Assembly: GCF_003952465.1 (NCBI RefSeq) | Contig: NZ_CP034448.1 | Span: 6,301,001-6,365,000 of the forward strand | Length of the DNA: 64,000 bases | Source of the DNA: Mesorhizobium sp. M1B.F.Ca.ET.045.04.1.1 | GTDB lineage: Bacteria; Pseudomonadota; Alphaproteobacteria; Rhizobiales; Rhizobiaceae | Reading direction: 5' to 3' | In this document: positions 1 through 9,196 of the stretch, one piece after another | How positions within the stretch are numbered: the first letter of the stretch is position 1 | Layout of the letters: each line of letters starts with the position of its first letter | The notes under the pieces: model-generated | What the model saw: the letters and a program-made list of their open reading frames with translations, nothing else | Database searches by the model: none | Told to the model about the DNA's origin: nothing | Position numbers and translations under genes: made by a program

Positions 1-1
1 A

Positions 2-793
2 GCGAGGACGGGCGTTGTCGCTTATTCCTCCGGCAATTTCGCGCAGGGGCTGGCGGCCGCCGGACAGGCGCTCGGCATTCCAGTCACCATCGTCATGCCG
101 ATCGATGCGCCGGCCGCCAAGCGCGATGCCACCGCCGGCTATGGCGCGCGCGTCGTGCTCACCGACCACGGCGACCGCGCCCGTGAGGAAGTGGCCGCCG
201 CCAAGGCGCGCGAGATCGCCGAGACCGAGCATCTCACTTTGCTCCATCCCTTCGACGACCCCGAGATCGTCGCCGGCCAGGCCGGTGCAGGGCTGGAAGC
301 GCTCGACCAGTTGGCGGCGAAGAAGACGCATGCCGACCTCGTGTTCTGCTCTGTCGGCGGCGGCGGGCTGATCGGCGGCGTCGCGCTCGCGTTCCACTAT
401 CTGTCGCCGAATACGGAAATCATTGCCGTCGAACCTGAAGGCTTCAACGGCATGGGCTCGTCGCTGGCGCATGGCGCGATCGAAACCATGCCGATCGGAC
501 CGAAATCGATCTGCGACGGGTTGATGGCGCGCAAGCCCGGCGATGCGCCCTTCGCGGCTGTGAGCACGGCGGGTGTGCGTGGCATCACCGTCGACGACGC
601 CGCGGTGCGGCGGGCAATGAAGATCGCCTTCGAGCGGACGAAGCTGGTGCTCGAACCGTCCGGCGCGGCGTCGCTGGCGGCACTGCTGGGCGGCAAGGTG
701 GATGTGGCGGGCAAAACCGTCCTCGTGGTAGCAACCGGCGGCAATGTCTCGCTCGCCGATTTCATCTCGCATATGAACGATGGGCGCATATGA
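2..793 (+). CDS. PLP-dependent serine/threonine dehydratase family protein (5' partial)
   Basis: The frame is open from the window edge, so the start is missing; it stops at a TGA three bases before betA. It is a fold-type II PLP enzyme of the threonine ammonia-lyase family. Visible are the SSGNF segment near the edge (usually SSGNH, next to the cofactor), the glycine loop SVGGGGLIGG and a C-terminal SGAASLAALLGGK. The expected reaction is deamination of Thr/Ser or a related hydroxy-amino acid to a 2-oxo acid. The PLP-binding lysine would lie upstream of the window. The tight spacing suggests co-transcription with betA and betB. An ectoine-utilisation EutB-like role is an alternative I cannot exclude. 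Confidence 0.8.
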   Translation, partial: ARTGVVAYSSGNFAQGLAAAGQALGIPVTIVMPIDAPAAKRDATAGYGARVVLTDHGDRAREEVAAAKAREIAETEHLTLLHPFDDPEIVAGQAGAGLEALDQLAAKKTHADLVFCSVGGGGLIGGVALAFHYLSPNTEIIAVEPEGFNGMGSSLAHGAIETMPIGPKSICDGLMARKPGDAPFAAVSTAGVRGITVDDAAVRRAMKIAFERTKLVLEPSGAASLAALLGGKVDVAGKTVLVVATGGNVSLADFISHMNDGRI

Positions 794-796
794 ACA

Positions 797-2449
797 ATGC
801 TTGAAGCGGATTTCGTCATCATCGGCTCCGGCTCGGCCGGTTCGGCCATGGCCTACCGGCTGTCGGAAGACGGCAAGCATTCGGTGATCGTCATCGAGTT
901 CGGCGGCACGGATATCGGACCGCTGATCCAGATGCCGTCGGCGCTGTCGATCCCGCTCAACATGAGCCTTTACGACTGGGGTTTTGCCAGCGAGCCCGAG
1001 CCGCATCTTGGCGGCCGGGTGCTCGCTACGCCGCGCGGCAAGGTGATCGGCGGCTCGTCCTCGATCAACGGCATGGTCTATGTGCGCGGCCATGCGCGCG
1101 ACTTCGACCATTGGGCTGAACAGGGCGCCGTCGGCTGGGGTTTTGCAGACGTGCTTCCCTATTTCAAGCGCATGGAGGATTCCGACGGCGGCGAGGACGG
1201 CTGGCGGGGCAAGAGCGGCCCGCTGCATGTGCAGCGCGGCACGCGCAAGAACCCGCTCTACGGCGCCTTCATGGAGGCCGGCCGCCAGGCCGGTTTCGAG
1301 CTGACCGACGACTATAACGGATCGAAGCAGGAAGGCTTCGGCCCGATGGAGCAGACCATTTTGGGCGGCCGCCGCTGGTCGGCGGCCAACGCCTATCTGA
1401 AGCCGGCGCTCAGGCGAAAGAATGTGAGTCTGGTCAAGGGCTTCGCCCGACGTGTGGTGATCGAGAATCAACGCGCCATCGGCGTCGAAATCGAAGCTAA
1501 CAAACAGATTCAGGTCGTTAAGGCGCGACGTGAGGTGATCGTTGCGGCATCGTCGATCAATTCGCCGAAGATCCTGATGCTGTCCGGCATCGGCCCGGGC
1601 GCGCATCTCCAGGAGAACGGCATAAAGGTGATTGCCGACCGGCCGGGCGTGGGCGGCAATCTGCAAGACCATCTGGAGCTCTACATCCAGCAGGAAGCGA
1701 CCAAGCCGATCACGTTGAATTCGGTGCTCAACCCGTTCTCCAAGGCGATGATCGGTGCGCAATGGCTGTTCTTCAAGACCGGCCTCGGCGCGACCAACCA
1801 TTTCGAGGCGGCCGCCTTCGTGCGTTCGCAGGCCGGCGTCGACTATCCCGATATCCAGTACCACTTCATCCCGGCTGCGGTGCGCTATGACGGCAAAAAG
1901 GCGGCGAAGTCGCATGGCTTCCAGGCGCATGTCGGGCCGATGCGCTCCAAGTCGCGCGGCTCGGTGAGCCTGCGCTCGCCCGACCCGAAGGCCAAGCCGG
2001 TGATCCGCTTCAACTACATGTCGCATCCGGACGATTGGAACGAGTTCCGCCACTGCATCCGGCTGACGCGCGAGATTTTTGGCCAGCAGGCTTTCGACGG
2101 TTTCCGCGGCAAGGAGATTTCGCCGGGCAGCCACGTGCAGACCGACGACGAGCTCGACGCCTTCATCCGCGAGCACGCCGAGAGCGCCTACCATCCCTGC
2201 GGCACCTGCAGGATGGGCCGCGCCGACGATCTGACCAGCGTCGTCGATCCGGAATGCCGGGTCATCGGCATCGAGGGCCTGCGCGTCGCCGACTCCTCGA
2301 TCTTCCCGCGGGTGACCAACGGCAATCTCAACGCGCCCTCGATCATGACCGGCGAGAAGGCGTCGGATCATATCCTCGGCCGCACGCCACTTGCGCCGTC
2401 CAACCAGGAACCCTGGATCAATCCGCGCTGGCAGGTGGCCGACAGATAG
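797..2449 (+). CDS. betA: Choline dehydrogenase (GMC oxidoreductase)
   Basis: FAD-dependent GMC oxidoreductase of 550 residues, the usual BetA length, oxidising choline to betaine aldehyde. The N-terminus has the dinucleotide-binding GSGSAGS motif (about residues 10-16). The first GMC signature follows (GKVIGGSSSINGMVYVRG), and the active-site region YHPCGTCRMG lies near residue 467. The C-terminal GMC segment ends NGNLNAPSIMTGEKASD. The ATG at 797 follows the preceding stop by a few bases and needs no upstream extension. betB follows about 50 bases downstream, so the two steps to glycine betaine are co-encoded. Related GMC alcohol dehydrogenases are possible, but the betB neighbour supports BetA. 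Confidence 0.9.
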   Translation: MLEADFVIIGSGSAGSAMAYRLSEDGKHSVIVIEFGGTDIGPLIQMPSALSIPLNMSLYDWGFASEPEPHLGGRVLATPRGKVIGGSSSINGMVYVRGHARDFDHWAEQGAVGWGFADVLPYFKRMEDSDGGEDGWRGKSGPLHVQRGTRKNPLYGAFMEAGRQAGFELTDDYNGSKQEGFGPMEQTILGGRRWSAANAYLKPALRRKNVSLVKGFARRVVIENQRAIGVEIEANKQIQVVKARREVIVAASSINSPKILMLSGIGPGAHLQENGIKVIADRPGVGGNLQDHLELYIQQEATKPITLNSVLNPFSKAMIGAQWLFFKTGLGATNHFEAAAFVRSQAGVDYPDIQYHFIPAAVRYDGKKAAKSHGFQAHVGPMRSKSRGSVSLRSPDPKAKPVIRFNYMSHPDDWNEFRHCIRLTREIFGQQAFDGFRGKEISPGSHVQTDDELDAFIREHAESAYHPCGTCRMGRADDLTSVVDPECRVIGIEGLRVADSSIFPRVTNGNLNAPSIMTGEKASDHILGRTPLAPSNQEPWINPRWQVADR

Positions 2450-2500
2450 CGCATGATCCGGGCGGATCGCTCCGCCCTCGAAGAGAACTGGAGAACCGCC

Positions 2501-3964
2501 ATGCGCGCCCAGCCAACGGCATCGCATTATGTCAACGGCCGCTACATCGAGGACGAAGGCGGCGCGCCCTTGCCGGTGATCTATCCTGCGACCGGTGAGA
2601 CTATCGCCACACTGCATTCGGCGACGCCGAATGTGCTGGAGCTCGCAATCGAAGCCGCTCGCGCGGCGCAGCCGGCCTGGGCACGGCTGAAGCCAGTCGA
2701 GCGCGGCCGCATCCTGCGCCGCGCCGCCGATATTCTTCGCGCGCGCAATGCCGACCTCGCCCGCATCGAGACGCTCGATACCGGCAAGGCGATCCAGGAG
2801 ACGCTGGTGGCGGATGCCCCATCGGCCGCCGATTGCCTGGAATATTTCGCCGGCGCGGTGGCAGCCTTCAATGGCGAGATGATCGATCTCGGTGGGCCGT
2901 TTGCCTACACAAGGCGCGAGCCGCTTGGTGTGTGCGTCGGCATCGGCGCCTGGAACTATCCGATCCAGATCGCCGGCTGGAAATCGGCGCCGGCTTTAGC
3001 CATGGGCAACGCCATGGTGTTCAAGCCTTCGGAGAACACGCCGCTTTCGGCGCTGGCGCTGGCGGAGATCTACAGCGAGGCGGGCCTGCCCGACGGGCTG
3101 TTCAACGTCGTGCAGGGTTACGGCGACGTCGGCGCCGGCCTTGTCGGCCACGATGTCGTGGCCAAGGTCTCGGTCACCGGCTCGGTGCCGACCGGCCGCA
3201 AGGTGCTGTCGCTCGCCGGCTCGAAGATGAAGCACGCGACGATGGAGCTCGGCGGCAAGTCGCCGCTGATCGTGTTCGACGACGCCGATCTCGAAAACGC
3301 CATCGGCGGCGCCATGCTCGGCAATTTCTACTCGACCGGCCAGATCTGCTCCAACGGCACGCGCGTTTTCGTTCAAAAAGGCCTGCATGACCGCTTCGTC
3401 GACCGGTTGGTCGAGCGGACGAAGAAAATCCGCATCGGCGATCCGCTCGATCCGGAAACGCAGATGGGGCCGCTGGTCAGCAAGGCGCAGCAGGACAAGG
3501 TCGTTTCCTATATCGCGGCCGGCAAGCAGGAAGGGGCGACGCTCGCCAGCGGCGGCAACGTGCCCTCGCTGCAAGGCTTCGAGGGCGGCTTCTTCATCGA
3601 GCCGACGGTGTTCACCGGCGTGACCGACGGTATGCGCATCGCACGCGAGGAAATCTTTGGGCCGGTGATGAGCGTCTTGAAATTCGACAGCGAGGACGAG
3701 GTGATCGAGCGCGCCAACGATACAGAATTCGGCCTGGCCGCAGGCGTGTTCACCCGCGACCTGCCGCGCGCGCATCGGATCATCGCCGAGCTGCAGGCCG
3801 GCACCTGCTGGGTCAACGCCTACAATCTGACGCCGGTGGAAATGCCCTTCGGCGGCGTCAAGCAGTCCGGCATCGGCCGCGAGAATTCGCTAGCGGCGCT
3901 GGCGCACTACTCGCAACTGAAGGCGGTCTATGTCGAAATGGGGGACGTGGCGGCGCCTTACTAA
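2501..3964 (+). CDS. betB: Betaine aldehyde dehydrogenase
   Basis: NAD(P)-dependent aldehyde dehydrogenase of 487 residues that converts betaine aldehyde to the osmoprotectant glycine betaine. Visible motifs are GIGAWNYPIQIAGWKSAPAL (cofactor domain), MELGGKSPL with the general-base Glu near residue 249, GQICSNGTR with the catalytic Cys near residue 283, and EEIFGPVMSV. These segments match BetB rather than generic ALDHs. I chose the ATG at 2501 because it follows a GGAG motif and gives the usual N-terminus; an in-frame ATG at 2453 would add 16 unconserved residues. It is the last gene of the run with betA. No betI or betC is seen in the window. Confidence 0.92.
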   Translation: MRAQPTASHYVNGRYIEDEGGAPLPVIYPATGETIATLHSATPNVLELAIEAARAAQPAWARLKPVERGRILRRAADILRARNADLARIETLDTGKAIQETLVADAPSAADCLEYFAGAVAAFNGEMIDLGGPFAYTRREPLGVCVGIGAWNYPIQIAGWKSAPALAMGNAMVFKPSENTPLSALALAEIYSEAGLPDGLFNVVQGYGDVGAGLVGHDVVAKVSVTGSVPTGRKVLSLAGSKMKHATMELGGKSPLIVFDDADLENAIGGAMLGNFYSTGQICSNGTRVFVQKGLHDRFVDRLVERTKKIRIGDPLDPETQMGPLVSKAQQDKVVSYIAAGKQEGATLASGGNVPSLQGFEGGFFIEPTVFTGVTDGMRIAREEIFGPVMSVLKFDSEDEVIERANDTEFGLAAGVFTRDLPRAHRIIAELQAGTCWVNAYNLTPVEMPFGGVKQSGIGRENSLAALAHYSQLKAVYVEMGDVAAPY

Positions 3965-3999
3965 GGTCGATGATTGGCGAAAGCCACAGTGACGGCCAA

Positions 4000-4170
4000 T
4001 CTCCCCCCTTGCGGGGGAGATGTCCGGCAGGACAGAGGGGGGTGTGAAGGATCGCCAACGTTGGCGTGAATCATTCATCTGACCTGCATGGTGACCGTCA
4101 ACAGTTGATAGGCCTGCGGGACAGCACCCCCCTCTGCCCTACCGGGCATCTCCCCCGCAAGGGGGGAGAT
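4000..4170. repeat. Inverted pair of rhizobial intergenic palindromic repeats
   Basis: Two related GC-rich palindromic units face each other between betB and the convergent guanylyltransferase gene. The left unit (about 4000-4045) carries CTCCCCCCTTGCGGGGGAGA followed by a CCGGCAGGACAGAGGGGGG tail. The right unit (about 4124-4170) carries the same parts in reverse complement. Each unit folds on itself, and the pair can form one long hairpin. This looks like the RIME-type repeats common in rhizobial intergenic spaces; here it could act as a bidirectional terminator. Confidence 0.75.
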
Positions 4171-4187
4171 CAGCAGCTTCCACCCCT

Positions 4188-6425
4188 TCACCCCTCCCCC
4201 GCCGTCCCATCCAGATACTGCATCAGGGCGCAGACCAGATGATAGAAGATGCTGGCGGGCACGTCGGTCGCCAGTGAGCGGCCGCGCTCGTCGATGCGAT
4301 CGATCCAGAGGCCGAGCGGCGCCGGATCGACGTGCCAGCGGAACAGACGGCCGACGCGCGCCTCGATCTCGGGCTTGAGGTCCGGCCCGCCCGAGCCGTC
4401 GAGCGCGATCGCGGCCTTCACCGCTTCCGCCTGCGGCCAGCTGCGCGAGACCGTGTCGAGCGGCAGGCCCTGGCGCGAGACGGCGCCGTAGGAAAGGCCG
4501 GTGGCGCGATTGAGGCCGTTGGCGACCGCCGAGGCATAGAGCTTGCGAGCGAAGGCGGTGAGCTCGGTCTGGCCGCTGCGAGCGGCGAAATCGACAAGCA
4601 GCGAGGCCCATTCGAAATGATGGCCGGGCTCGGTCCACGTGCCCTTGTCGCCCGCCACCGACTTCCAGCTATCGTCGAAATATTCGCCCAGCGTCCAGCT
4701 GTCGGCGTCGAAGAAGTGGCTGCGGAAGAGATCGATGATGCGCGAAGCGCGGCGCAGATAGGCGCGCTCGCCGGTCGCCTGATGCCAGGCGAGGAACGCC
4801 TCGAGCAGATGCATGTGCGGGTTGGAGCGCCGCTCGCCCGCGCCGTCGGACGTTTCGAGGAAGCCGGTCATGCGGCTGTCCTCGAGATGGGCATCGAGGA
4901 ACGCAAAGGTCTCCTCCCCTAGCCGCAAAGCATCGGGATGGCCGGATATATGGGCGTGCGCCAGCGCCAGCAGCACGCAGGAATGATCGTAGGCGTCCTC
5001 CACAGGATCGGCGACGGAGCCATCGACATTGAGCGTGCGCACCCAGCCGCCCCTTTCCGTTCGGCCCTTGCCGGCCATGAAGTCGATGCCGTGCGCGATC
5101 AGCCGGTCGGCCGGGCCGGTCCAGCCACGCTCCTTGGCGACCGCGAAGGCATAGACCTGGCGGGCCTGCGTGCGCATGCGCTTGGGTTTCATCAGCGGTG
5201 AGGCGTCGAAGCCCAGCGCCTCGTGAAAGCCGCCATAATGCTCGTCAACGCCTGATGTCGACCACAGCGGCAGCGTCTCGTCGAGCAGCCAATGATGCAC
5301 CCGCCGCCGCCAGGCGCCGCTCTCGATCACCCGGTCAGGCGCCGGCGTGAACCTGGTCTCCAGGCGGCCGGATTTCTCCAGCTGCTCGACGATCTTCTTG
5401 ACGTGCTGGCTGTGGCTGACCGGCGCGACGAAAGTGGCGTCGGCGGTGGAGACGATCGCCACATCCTTCATGCCGATCGCCGAAAGCAGACGGCCGTCAC
5501 CGCGGATATAAGAGTTCTCGCAATCGATGGCGACGACATCGCCGAGGATGACGTTGCCCTGCCTGTCGGAGGGGCCGACATCGAGCAGCGATTGCCAAGA
5601 GCCGAGATCGTTCCAGCGGAAGCCGGCCGGCACCATGGCGATGTCGTTGGCGCGCTCCATGATGGCGTAGTCGATCGAGGTCGAGGGGATGGCCGAATAG
5701 AGCTCCAGCGGCATATAGAGGCCGGAGAGATCGCTGGTCGCCGCGTGATAGGCGGCTTCCGTCGCTTGCCAGATCTTCGGCTCGAAGGCGGCGAAGGCGT
5801 CGCGCATGGCGCCGGCGCGAAACAGGAAGATGCCGGTGTTCCAGTAGAAACTGCCGGCGTCGAAATAGGTCTGCGCAGTGGCGGGATCGGGCTTCTCGAC
5901 AAAGCGCGAGACGTCGAACACACCGTCCCGCTCGGCCGCGACCTCGATATAGCCATAGCCCGTCTCGGGCTGCGTCGGCTTGATGCCAAACACCACCAGG
6001 CGTCCGGCGCTGGCCGCGGCAGCGCCCGCCTCGATGCTCTGCCAGAACTGGCGCGCGGTTGAGATCTCGTGATCGGAGGGCACCACGAGCACCAGCTCGT
6101 CGCCATATTCGGAGAGCGTGCGCAGGCTGGCCAGCGCGACCGCGGCGGCGGTGTTGCGCCCGGTCGGCTCGAACAGCGGACCGCCGCCAGCGAGATCGAG
6201 GCCGGCAAAATCGGCATGAACGCGTTCGGCATGGCGCTCGGAAGCGATCAGGAAGATCGGCGTCTCACCTTCCGACCTGGATGCCAGCCGGCGCAACGTC
6301 TTGGCCAGCATCGAGCCGTCGCCGGAAAAATCGTGGAACTGTTTGGGATTGTCCTCGCGCGATAGCGGCCAGAGCCGCGAGCCGACGCCGCCGCTCATGA
6401 CGAAACTGACGATGCGCTGGCTCAT
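4188..6425 (-). CDS. Fused mannose-1-phosphate guanylyltransferase / AGE-family sugar isomerase
   Basis: Two-domain protein of 745 residues. Residues 1 to about 345 are a GDP-mannose pyrophosphorylase domain: the pyrophosphorylase signature FVMSGGVGSRLWPLSRED, then EPTGRNTAAAVALA, VVPSDHEI, GYGYIE and FVEKPD. From about residue 360 to the end is an (alpha/alpha)6-barrel of the AGE/YihS family (KPKRMRTQARQVYAFA, HMHLLEAFLAWHQ, WTEPGHHFEWASLL). The likely role is supply of GDP-mannose from mannose-6-phosphate for exopolysaccharide or LPS. Classical type II enzymes carry a cupin isomerase domain instead; here that slot holds an AGE barrel. The ATG at 6425 is preferred over 6467 because it starts directly at the domain. 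The gene is convergent with betB. Confidence 0.88.
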   Translation of the reverse strand: MSQRIVSFVMSGGVGSRLWPLSREDNPKQFHDFSGDGSMLAKTLRRLASRSEGETPIFLIASERHAERVHADFAGLDLAGGGPLFEPTGRNTAAAVALASLRTLSEYGDELVLVVPSDHEISTARQFWQSIEAGAAAASAGRLVVFGIKPTQPETGYGYIEVAAERDGVFDVSRFVEKPDPATAQTYFDAGSFYWNTGIFLFRAGAMRDAFAAFEPKIWQATEAAYHAATSDLSGLYMPLELYSAIPSTSIDYAIMERANDIAMVPAGFRWNDLGSWQSLLDVGPSDRQGNVILGDVVAIDCENSYIRGDGRLLSAIGMKDVAIVSTADATFVAPVSHSQHVKKIVEQLEKSGRLETRFTPAPDRVIESGAWRRRVHHWLLDETLPLWSTSGVDEHYGGFHEALGFDASPLMKPKRMRTQARQVYAFAVAKERGWTGPADRLIAHGIDFMAGKGRTERGGWVRTLNVDGSVADPVEDAYDHSCVLLALAHAHISGHPDALRLGEETFAFLDAHLEDSRMTGFLETSDGAGERRSNPHMHLLEAFLAWHQATGERAYLRRASRIIDLFRSHFFDADSWTLGEYFDDSWKSVAGDKGTWTEPGHHFEWASLLVDFAARSGQTELTAFARKLYASAVANGLNRATGLSYGAVSRQGLPLDTVSRSWPQAEAVKAAIALDGSGGPDLKPEIEARVGRLFRWHVDPAPLGLWIDRIDERGRSLATDVPASIFYHLVCALMQYLDGTAGEG

Positions 6426-6472
6426 TCGGGCCTCGCTCAAGGGTTGGAACTCAATTGGGTAACACACATGCC

Positions 6473-7372
6473 TTAAGCGGTGTTTGCCCGGTTCGAAATC
6501 TGCCCTGCCGCCAAATCGATGAAGGCCTTGACCAGGGGCGAAAGATGCCGGCTGCTCGGATAGAGGACATGGAGGCCGCCGGCAGGCGTCGTGTAGCCCT
6601 GAAGAACGCGTCGCAGCCGCCCCTCATCGATGAACGCCTCGGCCATGCCGTGAGGCAATTGGGCGATGCCGAATCCAGCGAGCGTGGCCGCAACGACAGA
6701 CTGCATTTCATTGGCGGCAAAACGCCCGGCAACCGTGACCGTTTCATGGCCGTTTGGACCATCAAGCACCCAGTTGATGCCGGCAGCCGACGAGCCTGCG
6801 ATGACGCAATCGTGCCCGGCGAGATCGGCCGGCCGCTCCGGCGCTCCTCGGCGCGCTATATACTCCGGGCTGGCGCAGAACAGCCTGTGGGTTGAGCCGA
6901 GCTTGCGGGCGATCAGTGTCGAATCCTGAAGCACCCCGGTGCGGAAGGCGAGATCGATTCCGTCCTCGACCAGATTGAGCCAGTCATCGGTCAGCCGAAG
7001 CTCGACCTTGGTTTTCGGGTACATCGCCAGAAAATCGACAACGGCCCCATTGAGGAAGTAGGCCCCGAAGCCAACGGGCGCTGAAATGCGGATCGTGCCC
7101 GAGGGTTCCGCGCGTGCTTCCGAGAGGCGCGAATTTGCTTCTTCAAGCGCGCGCAGAGCCAGGCTGCTTTGCTCGTAATATTGACGGCCGGCGTCCGTCA
7201 GGCTGAGGCTGCGTGTCGTTCGCTGCAGCAGGCGAACCCCGACCTCGCGCTCGAGCGCGGCAATGCGGCGGCTGACAGTTGTCTTGGGCATGGCGAGGAG
7301 CCGCGCTGCGGCAGTGAAACTGCCGGCTTCCGCGACGCGTGCGAACACAGCGATGTCGTTAAGATCAAGCAT
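6473..7372 (-). CDS. LysR-family transcriptional regulator
   Basis: A 299-residue LTTR of standard length. The N-terminal winged HTH is clear (DIAVFARVAEAGSFTAAARL, then PKTTVSRRIAALEREVGVRLLQRTTRSLSLT). The C-terminal part is the periplasmic-binding-protein-like effector domain. It diverges from an NmrA-type gene across a 98-bp spacer with a good LysR-type inverted repeat, so it most likely controls that gene and itself. This subgroup often regulates oxidoreductases; the ligand is unknown. The end lies close to the next minus-strand gene. Confidence 0.88.
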   Translation of the reverse strand: MLDLNDIAVFARVAEAGSFTAAARLLAMPKTTVSRRIAALEREVGVRLLQRTTRSLSLTDAGRQYYEQSSLALRALEEANSRLSEARAEPSGTIRISAPVGFGAYFLNGAVVDFLAMYPKTKVELRLTDDWLNLVEDGIDLAFRTGVLQDSTLIARKLGSTHRLFCASPEYIARRGAPERPADLAGHDCVIAGSSAAGINWVLDGPNGHETVTVAGRFAANEMQSVVAATLAGFGIAQLPHGMAEAFIDEGRLRRVLQGYTTPAGGLHVLYPSSRHLSPLVKAFIDLAAGQISNRANTA

Positions 7373-7381
7373 TATATCTCA

Positions 7382-7404
7382 AATTGGGACAAAGTTTTCC
7401 AATT
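7382..7404. promoter_or_regulatory. Candidate LysR operator between the divergent lysR and nmrA-like genes
   Basis: AATTGG (7382-7387) and CCAATT (7399-7404) form a perfect 6-bp inverted repeat with an 11-bp AT-rich spacer. It contains a T-N11-A core, the layout of LysR-type boxes. It is placed just upstream of both divergent starts. Confidence 0.5.
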
Positions 7405-7470
7405 ATAGATCATTATGCATCAATCGAGGAGTCCCTAACTTTGCTCCACCAAACCAAAGGAGCAGAAGCA

Positions 7471-8352
7471 ATGACCAGCAAGTTGAACGTTCTGGTGACG
7501 GGCGCCACCGGCCAGCAAGGCGGTGCCGTCGTGCGCGCACTGCTTTCGAAGGGGCATCGGGTCAAGGCGCTGACGCGTCGGCCCGACAGTGATGGCGCGC
7601 GGCAATTGGCATCGACGGGCGCCGAGGTCGTGGCCGGCGATCTCTCCGACGCGGCCGCAATCGCGAAGGCCTCAAGCGGTATCGACACCATGTTCCTGAT
7701 GGGCAACAGCTACGAAGCCGGCTTCGAGGAGGAAACGCGCCAGGGAATCATTGCGGCCGATGCGGCGAAGGCTGCCGGCGTCGGGCACCTCATCTATTCG
7801 TCGGTTGCCGATGCCGACAAGAGGACCGGCATCCCGCATTTCGACAGCAAATATCGCGTCGAGCAACATATCGAGCGGCTTGGCATCCCCTACACGATCA
7901 GCGCCCCGGTCGCCTTCATGGAGAATATCGTCGCGCCCTGGTCGATCGGCGCGCTCAGCCAAGGCACGCAGGCCTTCGCGATGCCCCCGAAGCGCGTGCT
8001 TCAGTTGATTGCGCTTTCGGACATCGGCGCTTTCGTCGCCGCGCTCGTCGAGCGGCGCGAGCGCGTGTTCGGCAAGCGCCTCGATTTCGCCGGCGACGAA
8101 TTGACCGGCGAAGAGCAAGCGAAAATCCTGTCGAAGGCCATCGGCCGCCCGATCAGCTATCAGGAAATCCCGATCGCCGTGGCCCGCCAGCAGAGCGAGG
8201 ATGCGGCGCTCATGTTCGAGTGGTTCGACCGTGTCGGCTACGATGTCGACATAGCCGCCTTGCACAGGGAATTCCCGGAGGTACGCTGGCACAGCTTTGC
8301 CGACTGGGCGAGCGAATTCGATTGGAGCACCCTCGGCCGGACCTCCCACTGA
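7471..8352 (+). CDS. NmrA-like NAD(P)-binding protein
   Basis: An atypical short-chain dehydrogenase of 293 residues. The N-terminal Rossmann motif is VTGATGQQGGAVVRALL (residues 9-25), followed by an NADP-type ALTRRPDS stretch. Family features include HLIYSSVADADKRTGIPHFDSKYRVE and ISAPVAFMENI. NmrA/HSCARG-like proteins act as redox sensors or oxidoreductases; the substrate here cannot be inferred. The ATG at 7471 follows an AAAGGAGC ribosome-binding site. Upstream in-frame starts at 7384 would run through the operator. It is probably controlled by the divergent LysR. Confidence 0.85.
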   Translation: MTSKLNVLVTGATGQQGGAVVRALLSKGHRVKALTRRPDSDGARQLASTGAEVVAGDLSDAAAIAKASSGIDTMFLMGNSYEAGFEEETRQGIIAADAAKAAGVGHLIYSSVADADKRTGIPHFDSKYRVEQHIERLGIPYTISAPVAFMENIVAPWSIGALSQGTQAFAMPPKRVLQLIALSDIGAFVAALVERRERVFGKRLDFAGDELTGEEQAKILSKAIGRPISYQEIPIAVARQQSEDAALMFEWFDRVGYDVDIAALHREFPEVRWHSFADWASEFDWSTLGRTSH

Positions 8353-8482
8353 GGGTTGCGGCTCGAGCTCGATCCGGCGCCTTCCGAGGCGCCCTGGCTA
8401 AAGCCGAAAAAATGCGACACAAGTGCAGCCATTGGCGCTTGCAGGATCGGAAAGTGGCGGCTATAAGCCCGCGGTCTGGTCA

Positions 8483-8559
8483 CGGAGTGTAGCGCAGTCT
8501 GGTAGCGCACATCGTTCGGGACGATGGGGTCGCAGGTTCAAATCCTGCCACTCCGACCA
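8483..8559 (+). tRNA. tRNA-Pro (CGG anticodon)
   Basis: A 77-nt cloverleaf. The acceptor stem pairs CGGAGTG with CACTCCG and the discriminator A plus CCA are encoded. The D-loop contains AGTCTGGTA, the anticodon stem CATCG/CGATG holds a TTCGGGA loop (anticodon CGG), and the T-arm is GCAGG-TTCAAAT-CCTGC. The 3' half is repeated at three places further right, showing that this gene is the integration target of the mobile region. Confidence 0.95.
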
Positions 8560-8576
8560 GAAAAACAATGGGTTAG
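8510..8576 (+). other. Left attachment site in the tRNA-Pro 3' half
   Basis: Bases 8510-8544 (anticodon stem to T-loop) recur exactly on the minus strand at 36937-36971 and imperfectly at 10965-11000. Bases 8548-8576 (acceptor end plus 17 downstream bases) recur with two substitutions and one insertion at 52715-52744. Together these define the island's left junction; the true crossover bases cannot be fixed from one sequence. Confidence 0.75.
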
Positions 8577-8858
8577 CAACACCGTACTTCGCTACCCCAC
8601 AGATATCCCCACAGAAATAGACAAGCAGTCAGGCGCCCGGTCTGCGGACAGGACCCAAACGGTATGAGTGGGACAACCACTGCCGCCGGGGAAACTTAAG
8701 ACCAAAGCCGGCCCCCGACATTTCCCGATTGAGGCCCTGCAGCCCAACCAGTTCGACGGCCAGACCTATCTTGCGGTTCGCAAGCTCCTGGATTTCGAAG
8801 GTCAGATGGAAAAAACAGCCAAGCCGATCAGCACGATCGATCCGGCGTTCGCGACAAG

Positions 8859-8883
8859 GCCCGCCGATGGGGCGGGCGTTTTT
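8859..8883 (+). terminator. Rho-independent terminator
   Basis: A 7-bp perfect stem GCCCGCC/GGCGGGC with the loop GATGG is followed by G and five T. No intact gene precedes it, so it probably marks the end of a lost gene. Confidence 0.65.
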
Positions 8884-9196
8884 CTGCTCCTGCCTTCTTC
8901 GACCATGCGACAATCGGGGGAATCGTCCGATGGCATCACACACGCGGTCACCGCGACCAACTGCCCCGCCGGCCCCCTAAACCAGCTGCTGAAACAAAAC
9001 GGCAGCCACGACGTTTTTTCGCCTGGCGTAGGCGCGTAAGTGGCCAGCGCCTTTGCGGCGGTTGCCTACCCGCCAGCCCCTAAGCCTGAGGCAGAACCGG
9101 ATCGGAAGGCTGCTAGTGGTGTGCGACCTCTTCTTCAGCGTCGCGGCGTGGAAGTGGCGCAGGCGCGATTTTCTCGCAAAATATGTCGAACCCTCT

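Noticed and set aside
2996..3775. A 259-codon minus-strand frame inside betB
   Set aside because: Antisense of a well-conserved aldehyde dehydrogenase; no domain of its own.
8668..9039. A 123-codon open frame behind the tRNA
   Set aside because: No recognisable domain or ribosome-binding site, and a strong terminator lies inside it.
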